Shown here one piece after another: positions 1 to 12,000 of a stretch of DNA of 64,000 nucleotides (its first letter is position 1; each line of letters starts with the position of its first letter). The position numbers were made by a program, and so were the translations under genes. Where the stretch lies: NCBI GenBank assembly GCA_905116865.2, contig CAJHNH020006668.1, forward strand, positions 709,501 to 773,500, in the 5' to 3' direction. The stretch comes from Candidula unifasciata. Lineage: Eukaryota; Mollusca; Gastropoda; Stylommatophora; Geomitridae. The notes below the pieces were generated by a model. That model was not told where the DNA came from. It made no database searches and worked only from the letters and a program-made list of their open reading frames with translations.

Positions 1-219
1 TCAGTTTTTCTGAACGATTTCTTGCACAAACATTGTTGCTCACAAAAAGGTGAGCTTTGTAATAGCTCCTGTTATTTCATATTATCTATGTTATCTCTGT
101 TCTACATTTTCTTTCGTCTTACAGTTGCCATCTTTTAAAGCAGAGTCGTGTTAAACACGTCTTATTTAACCCATGGAGTCAAGTCACCGCATGTTAGAGA
201 CTTTGGTTGCATCGCTGTC

Positions 220-695
220 TAATATGTCATAGTCACACATATATACCCGAGTCTATGACACTATACTTTCTTTCTCTGCATAAGCTGTAGATAACAAACA
301 TATAGGTCTCCCGGCTAATATGTCATACAGTCACACATATATTTCCATGTCCATGACAATATTATGTCCTTCTCTGCGTAAGCTGTAGAAAACCAAAACA
401 TATAGGTTACCCGACTAATGTGTCATAAAGTCAAACATATATGCTTAAGTCCATGACACTGTTATGTCCTTCTCTGCGTAAGCTGTAAAAAAACATAAAC
501 ATATAGGTCACCCGGCTAATATGTCCCTACAGTCACACATATATTCCCGAGTCCATGACACTACTGTGTCCTTTTCTGCATAAGCTGTAGAAAACATAAA
601 CATATAGGTCTCCTACTAATATGTCCGTACAGTCACACATATATTCAAGAGTCCATGACATTGTTTGTTCCTTCTCTGCATAAGCCGTAGATAAG
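220..695. repeat. About 100-bp tandem repeat, five copies
   Basis: Five degenerate copies begin near 220, 317, 415, 517 and 617. Each contains an aatatgtc-type start, a tcacacatatat block, a tccatgacac block, tctctgcataagctgtag and a catataggtc end. The period is about 98-102 bp. No coding potential is evident. Confidence 0.85.
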
Positions 696-883
696 TACTT
701 GGATAGCACAATATGAATAACCCTCTTTACTGGATGTGTTAATCTCATTTTAGAGCGGTTGTAGGACAGGATTATTGATCCCGAGGATTTAGACCCGCAT
801 CACAATTGCCTTCAAGTTCTCCGGAAAGTTTGATTATGTGCTCTAAAAGTCCAAGTCCAAGTCCTTTTAAGAAAAAAAAAGAA

Positions 884-1235
884 AAGCTCGACCACGTTCA
901 GACTGCTGCTAGCTAGCCTAGGCTGCTAACAGTCTCCGCCTATATTTGTGGTCTGGGTTATTTGCGTCACTTTCGTGACTGAATACTGGTGTTTGTGCCA
1001 TTTCTGGCTTAATGCTTCCCTCCGTATCAAACCGCTCGTCCTGTTGTCACTGGTGCAAGTCTTCCTTCTTCATTCGTGGTGTTTCCTGTTTGTTCTGTCT
1101 CCCTTTGATCTGGCTAGGCGTATCTCGAAGGAGAGCGAGCTTCCAAACACAACGACCTTTCGGCCACCATTTATTGTTTTAAAATTTTGAGTATTTTAAT
1201 TTTCCAAAAAGTACTGAAAACAGTTTTTGAATGTG
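884..1235 (+). repeat. Dispersed repeat family A, copy 1
   Basis: This is one of three related copies in the window; the others are 11838-12175 (minus) and 63445-63765 (plus). All share cagactgctgctagctagcc, tccgcctatatttgtggtc, a cgtatctcg(a/t)aggagagc block and a ccaccattta end. The 11.8-kb copy reads ..GNERAD.. on the strand opposite to the repeat, which resembles the end of an RNase H domain, so the family may derive from a non-LTR element. That origin is an inference. Confidence 0.7.
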
Positions 1236-2690
1236 AATAGTTCCGAAATGTGAAAATTTTCCGCGTATGACCATAGTGGTCTTATAGTTGTCTTCCTGTA
1301 ATATGAACGGGTTAGTCATGTATTGGATATGTGTGTGGGAGTTTGTGTGGAGTCTTAAGCGAGTCCAGTCGTCATTTGTTATTATGTGATCGGGTTGTGT
1401 TGATAGCTAAGCTCCGGTGTACGTAAATACCATATAACCGGACCGTCCAGCTCACGCTTTGAGATCCAAATGATCGGCGATGAGAATTGTTGTGGCATGA
1501 TGGGCAACGAACTCAAGTGCTCTCAGTGGGAATGGTTGGGGGGTTAAACTCATAGTGCATCCGAAAGATTTAGGGAAAGGTGGGGGAAGGGGAGCGGGAG
1601 GCCATTCAGTCAATTCTCGTCGTTGCCGTCTTGCTGGATTCTAGCGTGGCTTTTTGCCGGGACCATGTGTATCACGTTACCAACCTTTGCTATCATCCCA
1701 GTGATGGGGTGGTATTGGAGGCTATGCGTTCTAGTCCTGTCATTATCGAGTCACTTGTATTCCCTACTTGCTGTCAGTCATATTTTTGTTACGAGTCCTG
1801 TCGGTCATGTGCATGTTGTATGCATGTTGTGGAGTGGGATGGTTTTGTTTATGAATCCCCGGAGTATATGGACGCACCCAACTAGGTGTATGCGTACATG
1901 CACTCGAGTACTCATACATGCAGACAACACTACATATTTGTACGTCCTTTCATACTTATCCGTATATGCATACCTAATTGACATTACGTACACACGCAAA
2001 CTCTTTCATATGCGTTTACCAATGCCTGTGCTTACATTCATTAAAAAAAAAAAAACGAGTACATCCACACGTAGTGATATTCACTCTTCCATGTCTTATG
2101 TGTTTTGTGTCGCTTTGTCTGTAATTTCGTCTGGTCGTGTCACTTTTAAGTTATGTCCTGTTACTGGTATGTGACCTGTCCGGTACTGACGTATCATGTT
2201 TTGGTGGATAGTGTGCGTTGATGACGTTCTTGCTGCTTACACCCTTCATTCCATTTGTTCTCATTAATGAACAGACATACAGCAACACAGTTTATGGTTT
2301 CTTTGATTGCACTGTCATTCATACACTCACAAATATATTAGTATACACGCTCTCATATATATACACACATGCACACTCGTACACACATATACATGCATAC
2401 AGTAATACATTTAAATCCATGTACTCATTCATCTGTACCTTTCGCACAACTATATTCCCACTGTTCCGTCCACATATGATTCCATACCATCCACCTACAT
2501 ACACCGTGTCTTATGTATCCATCCTATACACAAATGCACTCATACTACACGCACTCATCCTTGTGTATGTGTCCATGTTCACATCTATGCACTCATCATA
2601 CTTACACTATCTCTCTGACTCTAGGATGTTCGGGGTTACCATCTCATCAGTTCCTTCTGTTATACTGAGTAAATCCCTAATCTGGTCTTT
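1236..2690. other. No gene recognised; low-complexity tract
   Basis: No exon, SINE promoter box or transposon protein was recognised. About 1880-2600 is rich in tacaca/catac-type simple sequence, which keeps several frames open by composition. Open frames near 1623-2174 and 2218-2694 look like low-complexity artefacts. The right edge is probably the 3' flank of the LINE that ends at 2691. Confidence 0.5.
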
Positions 2691-4526
2691 TTAGTTTTGA
2701 TTTGTTTTAATAAGGTATTGTTTAACCAGTTTTTGGATGTCTTTATTGCTTTCTACATTTAAACATTTGTTTACAGTAATTTGTTGTTTGCGTTTTAGAA
2801 AAAATTCCTCAATGGGTTTCCTTTCCAATTTATACTTAGTGCAGTTTATTATATAATGCTCTAGAGTATTATCTTGAAAGCAGTCCAGACATAGTGGAGA
2901 TGTAAATTTCTCTGGGTGCCATCCTAATCTAGCTCTCCATAGAAGTTTGTTGGCTGGAATTTTCAGTTTGTCCCGTACCTGTGTGTTAAGGCTGGGCTCT
3001 TTAAGGTTATTGTAGGCATCTCTGCCATTATTGCTCCTTTGCCATTGCAGTTTCCACATTTTAATTATATGTCGTTTGATTATGCTGGTCCTTTCTGTTT
3101 TTCCAAGTCCTACATCTATTAAAACATCACATTTTGCTCCCTTTTTGGCTGCTATGTCAGCTTTTTCATTGCCAATTACACCTCTGTGTGCTGGTACCCA
3201 TGCAATGGTGACTTGGCATCCTTTATTCTTGAGCTGAGTTGTTAGATTCAGGATTGTCTCTTTAATATCTGGTCTACTGTTAGTTTTATGTGTTTTTAAC
3301 GTCTGCACCGAGGACAATGAATCTGTCAGTATGGTAAATTTAGTTGGAGGTTTATTAATTACCATCTCTAGTGCCTTCATAATGCCGACTAGTTCTGCTG
3401 TGCATACTGCCACATGATCTGTTATTTTATATTCTCTTTGTATGTTCCACTGTGGGATTATTACTCCTGCTCCTACTTCTCCTGCTTCATTCTTTGATCC
3501 GTCAGTGTATGCAACCAGATTGTCTGATCGGATCTGGTCTATGTATTCTTCTGTTATTGCTTTGGCTTCAAATGTTTCAGTATTCTTATTAATAATTTTA
3601 ATCAGACTCATGTCTGTCCTGGGCAGCTCTAGTCTCCATGGAGGGATTTGAGGGACAAACCTAACGCTTGCCTCTAGAGTCCTAGCTAAGTCCTCATCAT
3701 CGTTAATTTCTAGTGCAGCGTCCCAGGCTGCTGGTCTCTGTATGTCTCTGACCGGTCTGTCACCTAGGTGGGTAATGTTATGATGAAAAGCGTCTGAAGC
3801 TGGGTGTCTGGCATCGTTGGCCGCTTTCATCCAATAGCTATAAGTTAGTTGTTTCCTTCTGAGGTTAAGCGGTGTGATGCCTAGTGCTACCTCCATGGCC
3901 TCTCTCGATGTCCCTTTGCCAGCGCCCATGATGGAAGTCAGGGCTTGGCACTGAATCCTATCAAGTTTGCATTTGCTGTTCTCTGACGCTGATTCGTATA
4001 CTATGCTTCCGTATTCCATTTTGCCCCTAACGAAAGCTTTATAAAATTGTGTTAGGGTGTCCTGGTGTGCTCCCCATCCGTTTCCTTTAATCATTTTCAG
4101 TATATTATTGTACTTTGTACACTTTACTACGAGATCATCGATGTGCTTAGCCCAGGTCATTTGCTCATCCAGAATCATTCCTAGAAATTTCGTCGAACGT
4201 GTCCGCTGAACTGTTCTGCCATTAATTTGGAGTCTCGTTTCTTCTGGGTCATAATTAAGCTGTCTTTTAAAGTTGAATATCATGCTTACTGTTTTGTCGA
4301 CGTTGATTTTAAATCCCCATTTTCCCATCCAATGCGTAACTTCGTCTAGACTTTTCTGCAATCTTTTCTTAGCGCAGGGGATCTGATTATGGCTGTGGTA
4401 GATTGCACAATCGTCCGCAAACTGAGTTAGTCCCGTGTCCTTGTTCGTGATGGCATCATCAAGGTCGTTTACTAATATGCTGAACAGGGTAGGGGATATT
4501 ACAGCACCCTGAGGGATTCCATTCAC
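2691..4526 (-). CDS. LINE reverse transcriptase-RNase H polyprotein, C-terminal 611 residues
   Basis: A single open frame encodes the C-terminal half of a non-LTR retrotransposon polymerase (jockey/I-like group; the exact clade is uncertain). RT motifs visible are GIPQGAVISP (residues 3-12), the catalytic FADD (36-39) and FLGMILD (114-120). An RNase H domain follows, with YTDGSK (D342), AELV (E378), TDSLSS (D402) and GNEKAD (D457). A C-x2-C-x8-H-x4-C-type cluster near residues 545-565 closes the protein. The frame reads open past residue 1 to about 4565, so the listed start is not a native start; the endonuclease and early RT are missing. The uninterrupted frame suggests a relatively young insertion. 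Confidence 0.9.
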   Translation of the reverse strand: MNGIPQGAVISPTLFSILVNDLDDAITNKDTGLTQFADDCAIYHSHNQIPCAKKRLQKSLDEVTHWMGKWGFKINVDKTVSMIFNFKRQLNYDPEETRLQINGRTVQRTRSTKFLGMILDEQMTWAKHIDDLVVKCTKYNNILKMIKGNGWGAHQDTLTQFYKAFVRGKMEYGSIVYESASENSKCKLDRIQCQALTSIMGAGKGTSREAMEVALGITPLNLRRKQLTYSYWMKAANDARHPASDAFHHNITHLGDRPVRDIQRPAAWDAALEINDDEDLARTLEASVRFVPQIPPWRLELPRTDMSLIKIINKNTETFEAKAITEEYIDQIRSDNLVAYTDGSKNEAGEVGAGVIIPQWNIQREYKITDHVAVCTAELVGIMKALEMVINKPPTKFTILTDSLSSVQTLKTHKTNSRPDIKETILNLTTQLKNKGCQVTIAWVPAHRGVIGNEKADIAAKKGAKCDVLIDVGLGKTERTSIIKRHIIKMWKLQWQRSNNGRDAYNNLKEPSLNTQVRDKLKIPANKLLWRARLGWHPEKFTSPLCLDCFQDNTLEHYIINCTKYKLERKPIEEFFLKRKQQITVNKCLNVESNKDIQKLVKQYLIKTNQN

Positions 4527-4565
4527 CTGTTCAAAAGTTTGCTCTAAAAGCTGGTTGCTTGATCT
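2691..4565 (-). mobile_element. 5'-truncated non-LTR retrotransposon
   Basis: The element covers the RT-RNase H frame. Upstream of about 4565 the protein similarity stops, as expected for 5' truncation during target-primed reverse transcription. The 3' UTR lies left of 2691 but its end was not resolved. It sits left of the last recognised methyltransferase exon. Confidence 0.75.
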
Positions 4566-4864
4566 TTATAGGACGTGGCAAAGTAACCATGGCATTCATT
4601 GGCTGCTCATTATCATCAATGTTCACTTTTATAGTTAAGTCACATGGGGAGGAAAGTTTGTGATCCATTGCTTGATGGCTTTTTTGTGTCGATTTATATC
4701 TTGAATGTTATCAATTAATTTTCACGTAAGGCGAGCTCTTAATTTCACATCAGATCTTCTTACGTGTAGAGCCTGAGTTGGTGGCTGTCTTGGCCGCATT
4801 CTAAGAATATGACCAAACTATTTGATCTTATATTCTTGGTTGTGTTGTTATACTATGCAATTCT
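4566..4864 (-). other. Probable LINE-derived remnants
   Basis: On the minus strand about 4800-4840 reads FGHILRMRPRQPPTQAL, which resembles the C-terminal tails of non-LTR retrotransposon proteins. A separate short frame of about 47 codons covers 4560-4700 and was not identified. No splice-supported exon was recognised. Confidence 0.35.
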
Positions 4865-4876
4865 ACCTTTCAGTAG

Positions 4877-5272
4877 AGGGGGCTGCGTGGTCTCGGGGCA
4901 TGGTGTCCGCCTCGAGTGCTAGAGGTTCCAGATTCAATCCCCGGTAAGAGCTGGGATTTTTTCACGTGGACTAGGACTTCTAGTAATTCCCCCTCATCTC
5001 TTGATAGTGAGATCGGACGCCCCTGTGCATTGGTGCGCCCGTAAAATATACCCTGGCAGTTAGAAATCGAAAAGAGTAGCCTAGTGGCGCTGCCCTACCA
5101 AAATTAGGAGCTAAAAATCTACACAAATTATTTCAGGATTCTCGCCGGTGCTATAGAGCCTGTGCACTGCGCTGAGCTTCTTCGGACTCAGACTTCAGTT
5201 AGAAGAAGGACAGAGAGCACTTATGGGTAACTACCCGTGGGCCATGATGTTGATCAGTTGTTCAAACCTCAA
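4877..5272 (+). mobile_element. tRNA-derived SINE (family S1) with 12-bp target duplication
   Basis: The head resembles a tRNA gene, with an A-box-like tggtctcggggcatggtg and a B-box-like ggttccagattcaatcc about 40 bp later. A roughly 300-bp unrelated body follows. The insert is flanked by the perfect direct repeat acctttcagtag at 4865-4876 and 5273-5284. A related tRNA-like head lies on the minus strand near 22385-22485. Confidence 0.8.
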
Positions 5273-5494
5273 ACCTTTCAGTAGTAGGTCACTGCTTCCC
5301 GAAAACTACGACGTTCATAATTACACATTTTTGTCGTTTATTAGTAATTGTTTAAGTTGTCTTTAAAGCCAGGCTCAGTACAGCAGCATTAATTTGATAT
5401 TAGAGTCATATATTTTAAGTTCGGTACTAGTTTCAATTTCTTGTCACTTTAATATATTCTACAGTGATATGAAAACTCCTTTTGCCTTGTGCAT

Positions 5495-5660
5495 TCTTCT
5501 TCTTCGGCATTCCGAGCATTAGAGATTCATTGCTGCAGATATCATATCACCCACTTCCATTCATATCTCTGACTGGCCTTCTCTTTCTACTTGGTGACTC
5601 CAAGTGTTTGTAGTTCTGCGGGTGCTTATCTTTCCACTGTCTTCTTGGCTATCAAAATAA
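5495..5660 (-). mobile_element. LINE 3'-end fragment (same family as 56375-56765)
   Basis: The left end is cttcttcttcggcattc, followed by ttcattgctgcagatatcat and ctggccttctctttc. The same order occurs at 56375-56765 (minus), where the longer copy reads as a LINE C-terminus. The left edge corresponds to a GAA-rich tail on the minus strand. Confidence 0.6.
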
Positions 5661-5943
5661 TCACAACGCATCGCTATGCATGTGAACATCCAAACAATTT
5701 CCACACATGTGTCAGTTACTTATCTTCCATTTTGTAAGATTACAGAAATCATGAGTGAAACAAAGTTCAAAGAAATTGGCCGCTTGCAGAATATAGCAGC
5801 AACTATGCAATTGTAAATTACAGAATCATAAGGACTTGGGTAGCCTAAGGCCACATGCAATAATTCGTGTTGATCCGTTCAGGCATGTTGGAGATATTCG
5901 CCATGAGTTTTGAATCGCACTACAGTCGTTGTACCAGTCTCAC

Positions 5944-6093
5944 CTTGTGTAAGGATGGATATGAAGACATAGCTCTGGCAAACTGCTTGGTAGGATTGTC
6001 TCCCACAGAAGGATCGTAACCAGCTCCAAAGAAAAAAGCATTATCTACCAGCACCGTGCCTCCAGGATTGAGCAAACCACCGTCAAAGACCAG
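5944..6093 (-). CDS. COMTD1-like: Methyltransferase exon 5 (metal-binding D-N motif)
   Basis: The acceptor is attaccag and the donor gtgagact, giving 150 nt in phase 0 at both ends. It encodes model residues 201-250, including GLLNPGGTVLVDNAFFFG, where D217-N218 match the metal-coordinating pair of the family. NPTKQFARAMSSYPSLHK follows, matching the helix before the last strand. Reading through the donor meets a stop within eight codons, which supports splicing at 5944. Confidence 0.85.
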
Positions 6094-9000
6094 CTGGTAA
6101 TATAGATAGCATGTGACTGTTAACAGCAAACCATTTTTTTACCACTAACTATACTATTCTTCGCTAAACTACTTCAAGTTACCAATCAAGAAACTCTAGA
6201 CAGTATGATAACCAAGAGAAGATGGAAATGGCTTGGTGACGTTATGAGAATGAATTCTGATATACCTGCCAAAACAGCGGCATCTCTGACATGGAAAACT
6301 GCACTGAAGATTGCACAGGACAGGAAAGCATGGGAAGTCCTCTCTGAAGCCTCATGTGCCTCTAGGCATGCTGAGAACTAATGATGATAATACCATTCTT
6401 TGTGCAATCGGGACATGAATGATACTGGTACTGAAGTGGACTCGTGTGAACAAAATGTCAAGCACCCCGTTGTATCGAGGGGGGCACATCAGGAGAGGAG
6501 TGAGACTGAAGGAAGAAATTATTGCAAAAGGGATGAGAACTGAGCGTCTGAGAAGTAAGGAACAGACTAAACACAAATATTGACAACAACGGTCGTGAAA
6601 ACCCTATGCTATAATTGTGGCAGACTTGTCTTAATGCGAGCGGGTCTTGCTAGTCACTCGCCATTGCCATGTGCGGCTATAACACTATCGTATGGATAGA
6701 CGGACAGGTTCTAATCATACCATTCCACGGGAGCCGCCATGGCGTAGCGCTAGATGATCTCCTGCAGATCAGAAGGTCGTGGGTTCGGGTCCCGACTGAG
6801 CCGCATTTTTCTCAGAAATGACCTTGGCTCCTACGTCAACCCAGCCTTTAATGGGTGCCATATCAACTTCTGCCAAATAGAGGCAGCCGGCGTGAAGTTG
6901 TTCACATCATCCACCGAGTGCAGATTAGTCTAGAAAAGATAGGTCTAGCCCTATATGCCCAATACGCTTCTAGTCGTGGTAACTGATCCTTCACTTTTAC
7001 TTTTATACCATTCTTAGGTCAAGTCATGAGAAGGAGAAAACTGATGTACATCTTGACGGTGGGAGAACTGGAGGGGAAGAGTCAGAGGGAGACCAAGAGA
7101 GAGACGATGCTGGACATCACGGCACTAAAGACTACAGACGCCACATGGCATGGACTGTAAGAATAAAAACTATTCCATCACCATCATCATCAATATCGTC
7201 GTCGCTGACATTATCGTTATCATCAATATCGTCGTCGCTGACATCATCATTATCATCAATATCGTTGTCGCTGACATTATCGTTATCATCATGTTGTGCT
7301 GTTATACGTCGCACGGGGTTAGTAGTATATACTTCCACTCTGTTCTAGCTTAAGTATTAGTTAGTTCGTTGCGTATCCTTTACAGGACGTTGCAGAACCA
7401 ACCCCAACAGCCCCTGGCTGTTGTGTGGTTTTTCTAGGCAAACTTACGTCCAGTAGTTTGCCATTGCTTTCTGTGCAGTCGGCTTTCTTGATACCACTCG
7501 CATGGCCCGCAGCTGGGATCGAACCCGGCATCTCGGCATTACGAAGCGTTTGCATCGACTTAGCCACAGAGCTGTCTAGCTTAAGTATATGGTAGTTAAT
7601 CAATAAGCGCCCGAAAGTCTTTCTTTCTCCATCTAATTCTCTAGCCCTGTGCGCTTTCATGGCCAATACATCTTCAATGTCCTGTAACCGCCTTCACGGT
7701 GGTCGGCCCCTGCCTCGTTTTCCGGAAATTGCATCCTTTATCACCGTTACCTATATAGTAAAGTAAAGTTACAAAACAGGGTGCGTGTGATGCGAGGCTA
7801 ATATTTTATGGACCAAAGAACAATATTTGAATTTTGTGGCCAATATCAAGTCAGCCATTGCTTCTTCCTAGGGCATCTGTCAGCATTTAAAAAAAATTGT
7901 CGACTTAACAAAATGCCAACAGACAGTCTACTGTGTTCGTAAATTGTTGCTGTGATTATTATTCAACATATGCTTCGTTAATATAAATCTTTGTGTATTT
8001 CCCGTCCTTTAAAGGATGGAATTTTTCGTTAACTGAAGCCCTACTCTGGCTCTTGCCAGGGACTGCAATATAGCCTGGCCATAAATATGGCCTAAAGGCT
8101 GAACGCGGTTTCTGTGACCTCTCCACGGTGATACTCATCCACATGGTGGAACATTGTGTCATCGGGTGTTTATCGCTTGTGTGATGTCCTGGTGGGGTAG
8201 TAAATCAGTATCATCAGTTAATATAAATTTATGTAACCTATGGTGCTATTTCAATGGTTTGAAATGAATTCTGTCCGTATTCCATAGTTGTGGATTTCAA
8301 GCTGTTCGATAGACATGGCCAATAAAGCACCTTTTTGGGGGGTGCCTAGTTGACCATGTTCTTAGTGCAGTTGTATTCATGGCGAGATGCACACGCCGTC
8401 TTGAGGTGACAGGTTCAATTCCCGGCACGGTAACTATAACTTTCGATTTTTATGTTGTCTAGTGTGTTCTTCTATCTTTCTACTTCTTTCTATGAGTGCC
8501 GATCGATACACTTTCTGTTACTTGATTAATTCATAATATTTAACGGCCTCAAAGGTTCCTGACTGACTGACTGACTTTCTACACCACTATGTAATCACAC
8601 AAGCGATAAACACCAGATGACACAAAGTGCCACCATGTGGATGAGGATCGCCGTGGAGATGTTCCAGAAACCGCGTTTAGACAATTGGCCATTATATGGC
8701 CTGCCTATATTGCGGCCCCTGGCAAAGGCCAGGGTGGGGCTTTAAATAACAAAAAATGTCATCCGAAAAAGGACGAAACTGGATAGAATTGCAAAGGTTC
8801 CTTCTCTGTTTATTCATAAGAATTGCCAACAGACAACACGTTAATAATATTTACAATCAATGAATCTCTTAAAATCTCTGTCAATTTCCCAATCAATCGG
8901 GTACCATTTCCACAAAGGTCAAGTGCAATCAGTCTCCAAACGTCTGCTCCTGGTCAGGTTGTTCGTTCGTCCACTTCTCTCTTTTGATCTTGTTCACGAA

Positions 9001-12000
9001 CTTAAGTTTAGCGTGTTCGTCCGTTTAATATATCTGACTTAGTCGTACACCGACTGTTGGTTCCGCGCCTCTCCGACGAAGGAGACATAATTCGTCGCCT
9101 GTCACTACAAGCTTGTCATGGGCAGTAGCTCTATTTTTTGGGGGCCCTAGATCCTGGGTAACAGAGATTTTTGCCGTCGGGCGGGGAGTGTGGGGAAAGG
9201 GGTTGATTCTAAATATTACATCACAGTTCGTAGTGACTCAAACATCGTCGACTGGGTCGGCCATTTGCTCGCCAGTCGACGACTTCGTCGCCAGCCGGAA
9301 CAGTTTTTTGGGCTCTCCTTGCAGTACCGGACGAGGGCTGGACGCGGGCTGAACGGCTTATTTCAGTTTAGTGAGAGTTCTCTCCCTTGGCCGCACTGAA
9401 AACAATGAGCGGAAAAGTCACGAATCAAAGAAGACAGTGAGGTCGACATCAGGGCTGCCAATGGTTGGTTGTGTCCCCCAGATCTGGTTTTTTTTTTTTA
9501 CCCTGCGGGGAAATCTGTTTTTTTTTGGGGGGGGGGGTGGGGGGGGGGGGGTTTGCTGATCTGTATGCTTTAATGACCGATAAATTTGCGTGGTTAGGTG
9601 TAGGGTTAGGGGTAGGATTAGGGTTACGGTTAGGGGTGGGGTTAGGGCTTAGGGTTAGGGTTAGGGGTAGGGTTAGGGGTTAGGGGTAGGGTTATGGGTA
9701 GGGGTAGGATTAGGGTTAGGTTTAGCGTTAGATGTGACAATTTTGACGAAGGAGTTCCCTATAATCGCCCACAGTCACATACACACCCAAACAGTCGACG
9801 GACTGTGGATGCTACGGACCATTCGCCACCAGTTGGGCACCAGCCGCGCGCTATTGCCGTAATTATTTGGCAGAATTCCAGTGGCGCCACTCCCACAAGC
9901 ATCAGATTGTCGGCCAGTATTTGGAACTCCTACGTCAAAATGTTCACATCTAACCCTACCCCTAACCCTACCCATATCCCTAACCCTACCCCTAACCCAA
10001 GCTCTACGCAACCCTAGACGCAACCGTATGATAATAGGCAACCCTACACGCAACAGTATGATGACTACGCAACCCTTCACACAACCTTTTGATGACTACG
10101 CAACCCTAAACGCAACCGTACGCAACCTTTTGATGACTACGCAACCCTAAACGCAACTGTACGCAACCCTACACGCAACCGTATGATAATAGGTAAGTAT
10201 GTCATTTGTTTCGTGACTTTTCCGCTCACTGTTTCCAGTGCGGCCAAGGGAGAGAACTCCCACTAAACCGAACTAAGTCGTCCAGCCCTCGTCCGGTACT
10301 GCAAGGAGAGCCGTTTTTTTTTTGGGTCTATCTCCTTTCTTTAAATTAAAGTTTAATCCCATCAAACACTGTAGGAGTCCTATTTAGGGCTCTCGGTGGC
10401 ATGCAGTGCTTAGCCATTTTATGTGGTGTACATAACCTAGTCACAATTATAACCTAAAGCTCCTTCTTTAGGGATGCGGGTTGAACTTAACGATTTTTTG
10501 TTGTTGTTGTTGCTTCTTTTCTTCAGTACAGCACTTACCTACATCATGGCGACTGCGTGAGTTAGGCAGCGTGAGCTCCCTTGACTCCATCGCCGGTGTC
10601 CAGGAAATTTTTTGAGGTTGGAATTTAAAAGAGAAAAAAAAATACACCACGCCTCTCACCTTGAAATAATCAATATACTGCGCCTTGTCGGCATCCAAAA
10701 ACACAACATCGAATTTCTCACCGGCTGCTGACAAATCTTTCATCACATCTAGCCCTTTGCCTAGGACAGACCCAAATGAACCACTTATTTAAGAGTATCT
10801 ACAGTACATGCCAGACATGAAAACTATACAGGTAGCAAAAGAAGAATAGTAAACTAATACAGAAAAGGTGTTATCGCCCATTTTTCCAGAATAGGATGGC
10901 AATACATTATGCCTTTGAGTTGAACCAGCAAAAAATGAATACAGACTACAGACAATCCTCTGCTGTTTTCATCAAGTTCAGGTTGTGTCCAGCACGGGGG
11001 GACACTGATGGCAAACTCATTGAACTGATGAATTAGCGCTTGAATTTGTGTGTGTGTGTGTCATCCCTTTGTGGGATGCAATTTTTCGTTCTTTGAAGCC
11101 CTACTCTGGCTCTTAATAGGGGCCGCAATATAGCCCGGCCTTAAATATGGTCTAATGGCTGAACCCGGTTTCTGGGACCTCTCCTCAGGTGATCCTCATC
11201 CACATGGTGACACTCTGTGTTATCGGGTGTTTATCGCTTGTGTGATGTCCTGGTGGGGTAAAAGAAGATATATAGAGACAGCTTTCAATCCAGTATATCG
11301 ACCAAACATGTTAGGCATTACTGTATGACTGACCACGGCAGTTTGGTAGTGGGATTTTGATCTCATTAAGAAAATCCACAACAGTGTCTGTCAGATTCTT
11401 GGCTTCATGAGAAAAGATGGGAAAGAACGTCAAGAAACATTCCTCAAGCTCACAGCATTTTATATATCTGTAAGTCTCAGTTGATCTGTATGTAAGATGT
11501 CTGGAGAGGAATCTACACTTACTGAATAATACTTTGACTCTTTTACTTCTTCAAGGTTAATACAAAGAACCTTTTGTCCCATTAATTCAATCAATTCTAC
11601 ACAATGGTTAGCAGATAGATACAACGGATATCCTTTTCCAAAATATCCATACATTTTGAGATGTTCATCCAAGGACAGGTCCAATTCACGCAGCATTTCA
11701 AGTATACCTAAATAGTTGTCATGTTGTGCTGACCCAACAATCTTGATTTCCTCCACAAAAAGGCAGACCACAGGAGTCAAGAAAGTGAATTACATAAATC
11801 GCAAGTGTAAAAAGTATATGACTGTTTTTACATTTCGGGTCTAACCAAACCAAAAAAAACTGTTTTCAGTACTTTTCGGCAAAGGAAAATACTGAAAATT
11901 GTAAAACTATAAATGGTGGCCCAAAGGACGTTTTGTTGAGAAACTCGCTCTCCTACGAAATACGCATGGCCAAATCAGAAGGAGCTGAATCCAAGGACAG

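Larger units (their letters stand above)
9311..10312. mobile_element. Foldback/MITE element 1 with telomere-like core
   Basis: Terminal inverted repeats of about 105-120 bp begin ggctctccttgcagtaccgg at both ends (9311 onward; reverse complement of 10206-10312). Flanks are gttttttg (9303-9310) and gttttttt (10313-10320), a 7/8 target duplication. The interior holds a poly-T/poly-G tract, G-rich ttaggg-like repeats (9593-9730), an inner inverted module, C-rich ccctaa-like repeats (9946-10015) and acgcaaccgtatgat-type subrepeats. No transposase is encoded. The family shares its ends with 12248-12850. Long inverted repeats plus 8-bp duplications suggest a non-autonomous DNA transposon of unknown superfamily. 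Confidence 0.8.

Noticed and set aside
1623..2174. A 183-codon open frame
   Set aside because: Low-complexity composition, no domain, no splice context and overlap with other equally long frames.
6781..6800. Functional tRNA genes at B-box matches (also 8400, 25320, 28100)
   Set aside because: The A and B boxes occur without a foldable cloverleaf and inside repeated, target-duplicated units, so these are SINE heads.
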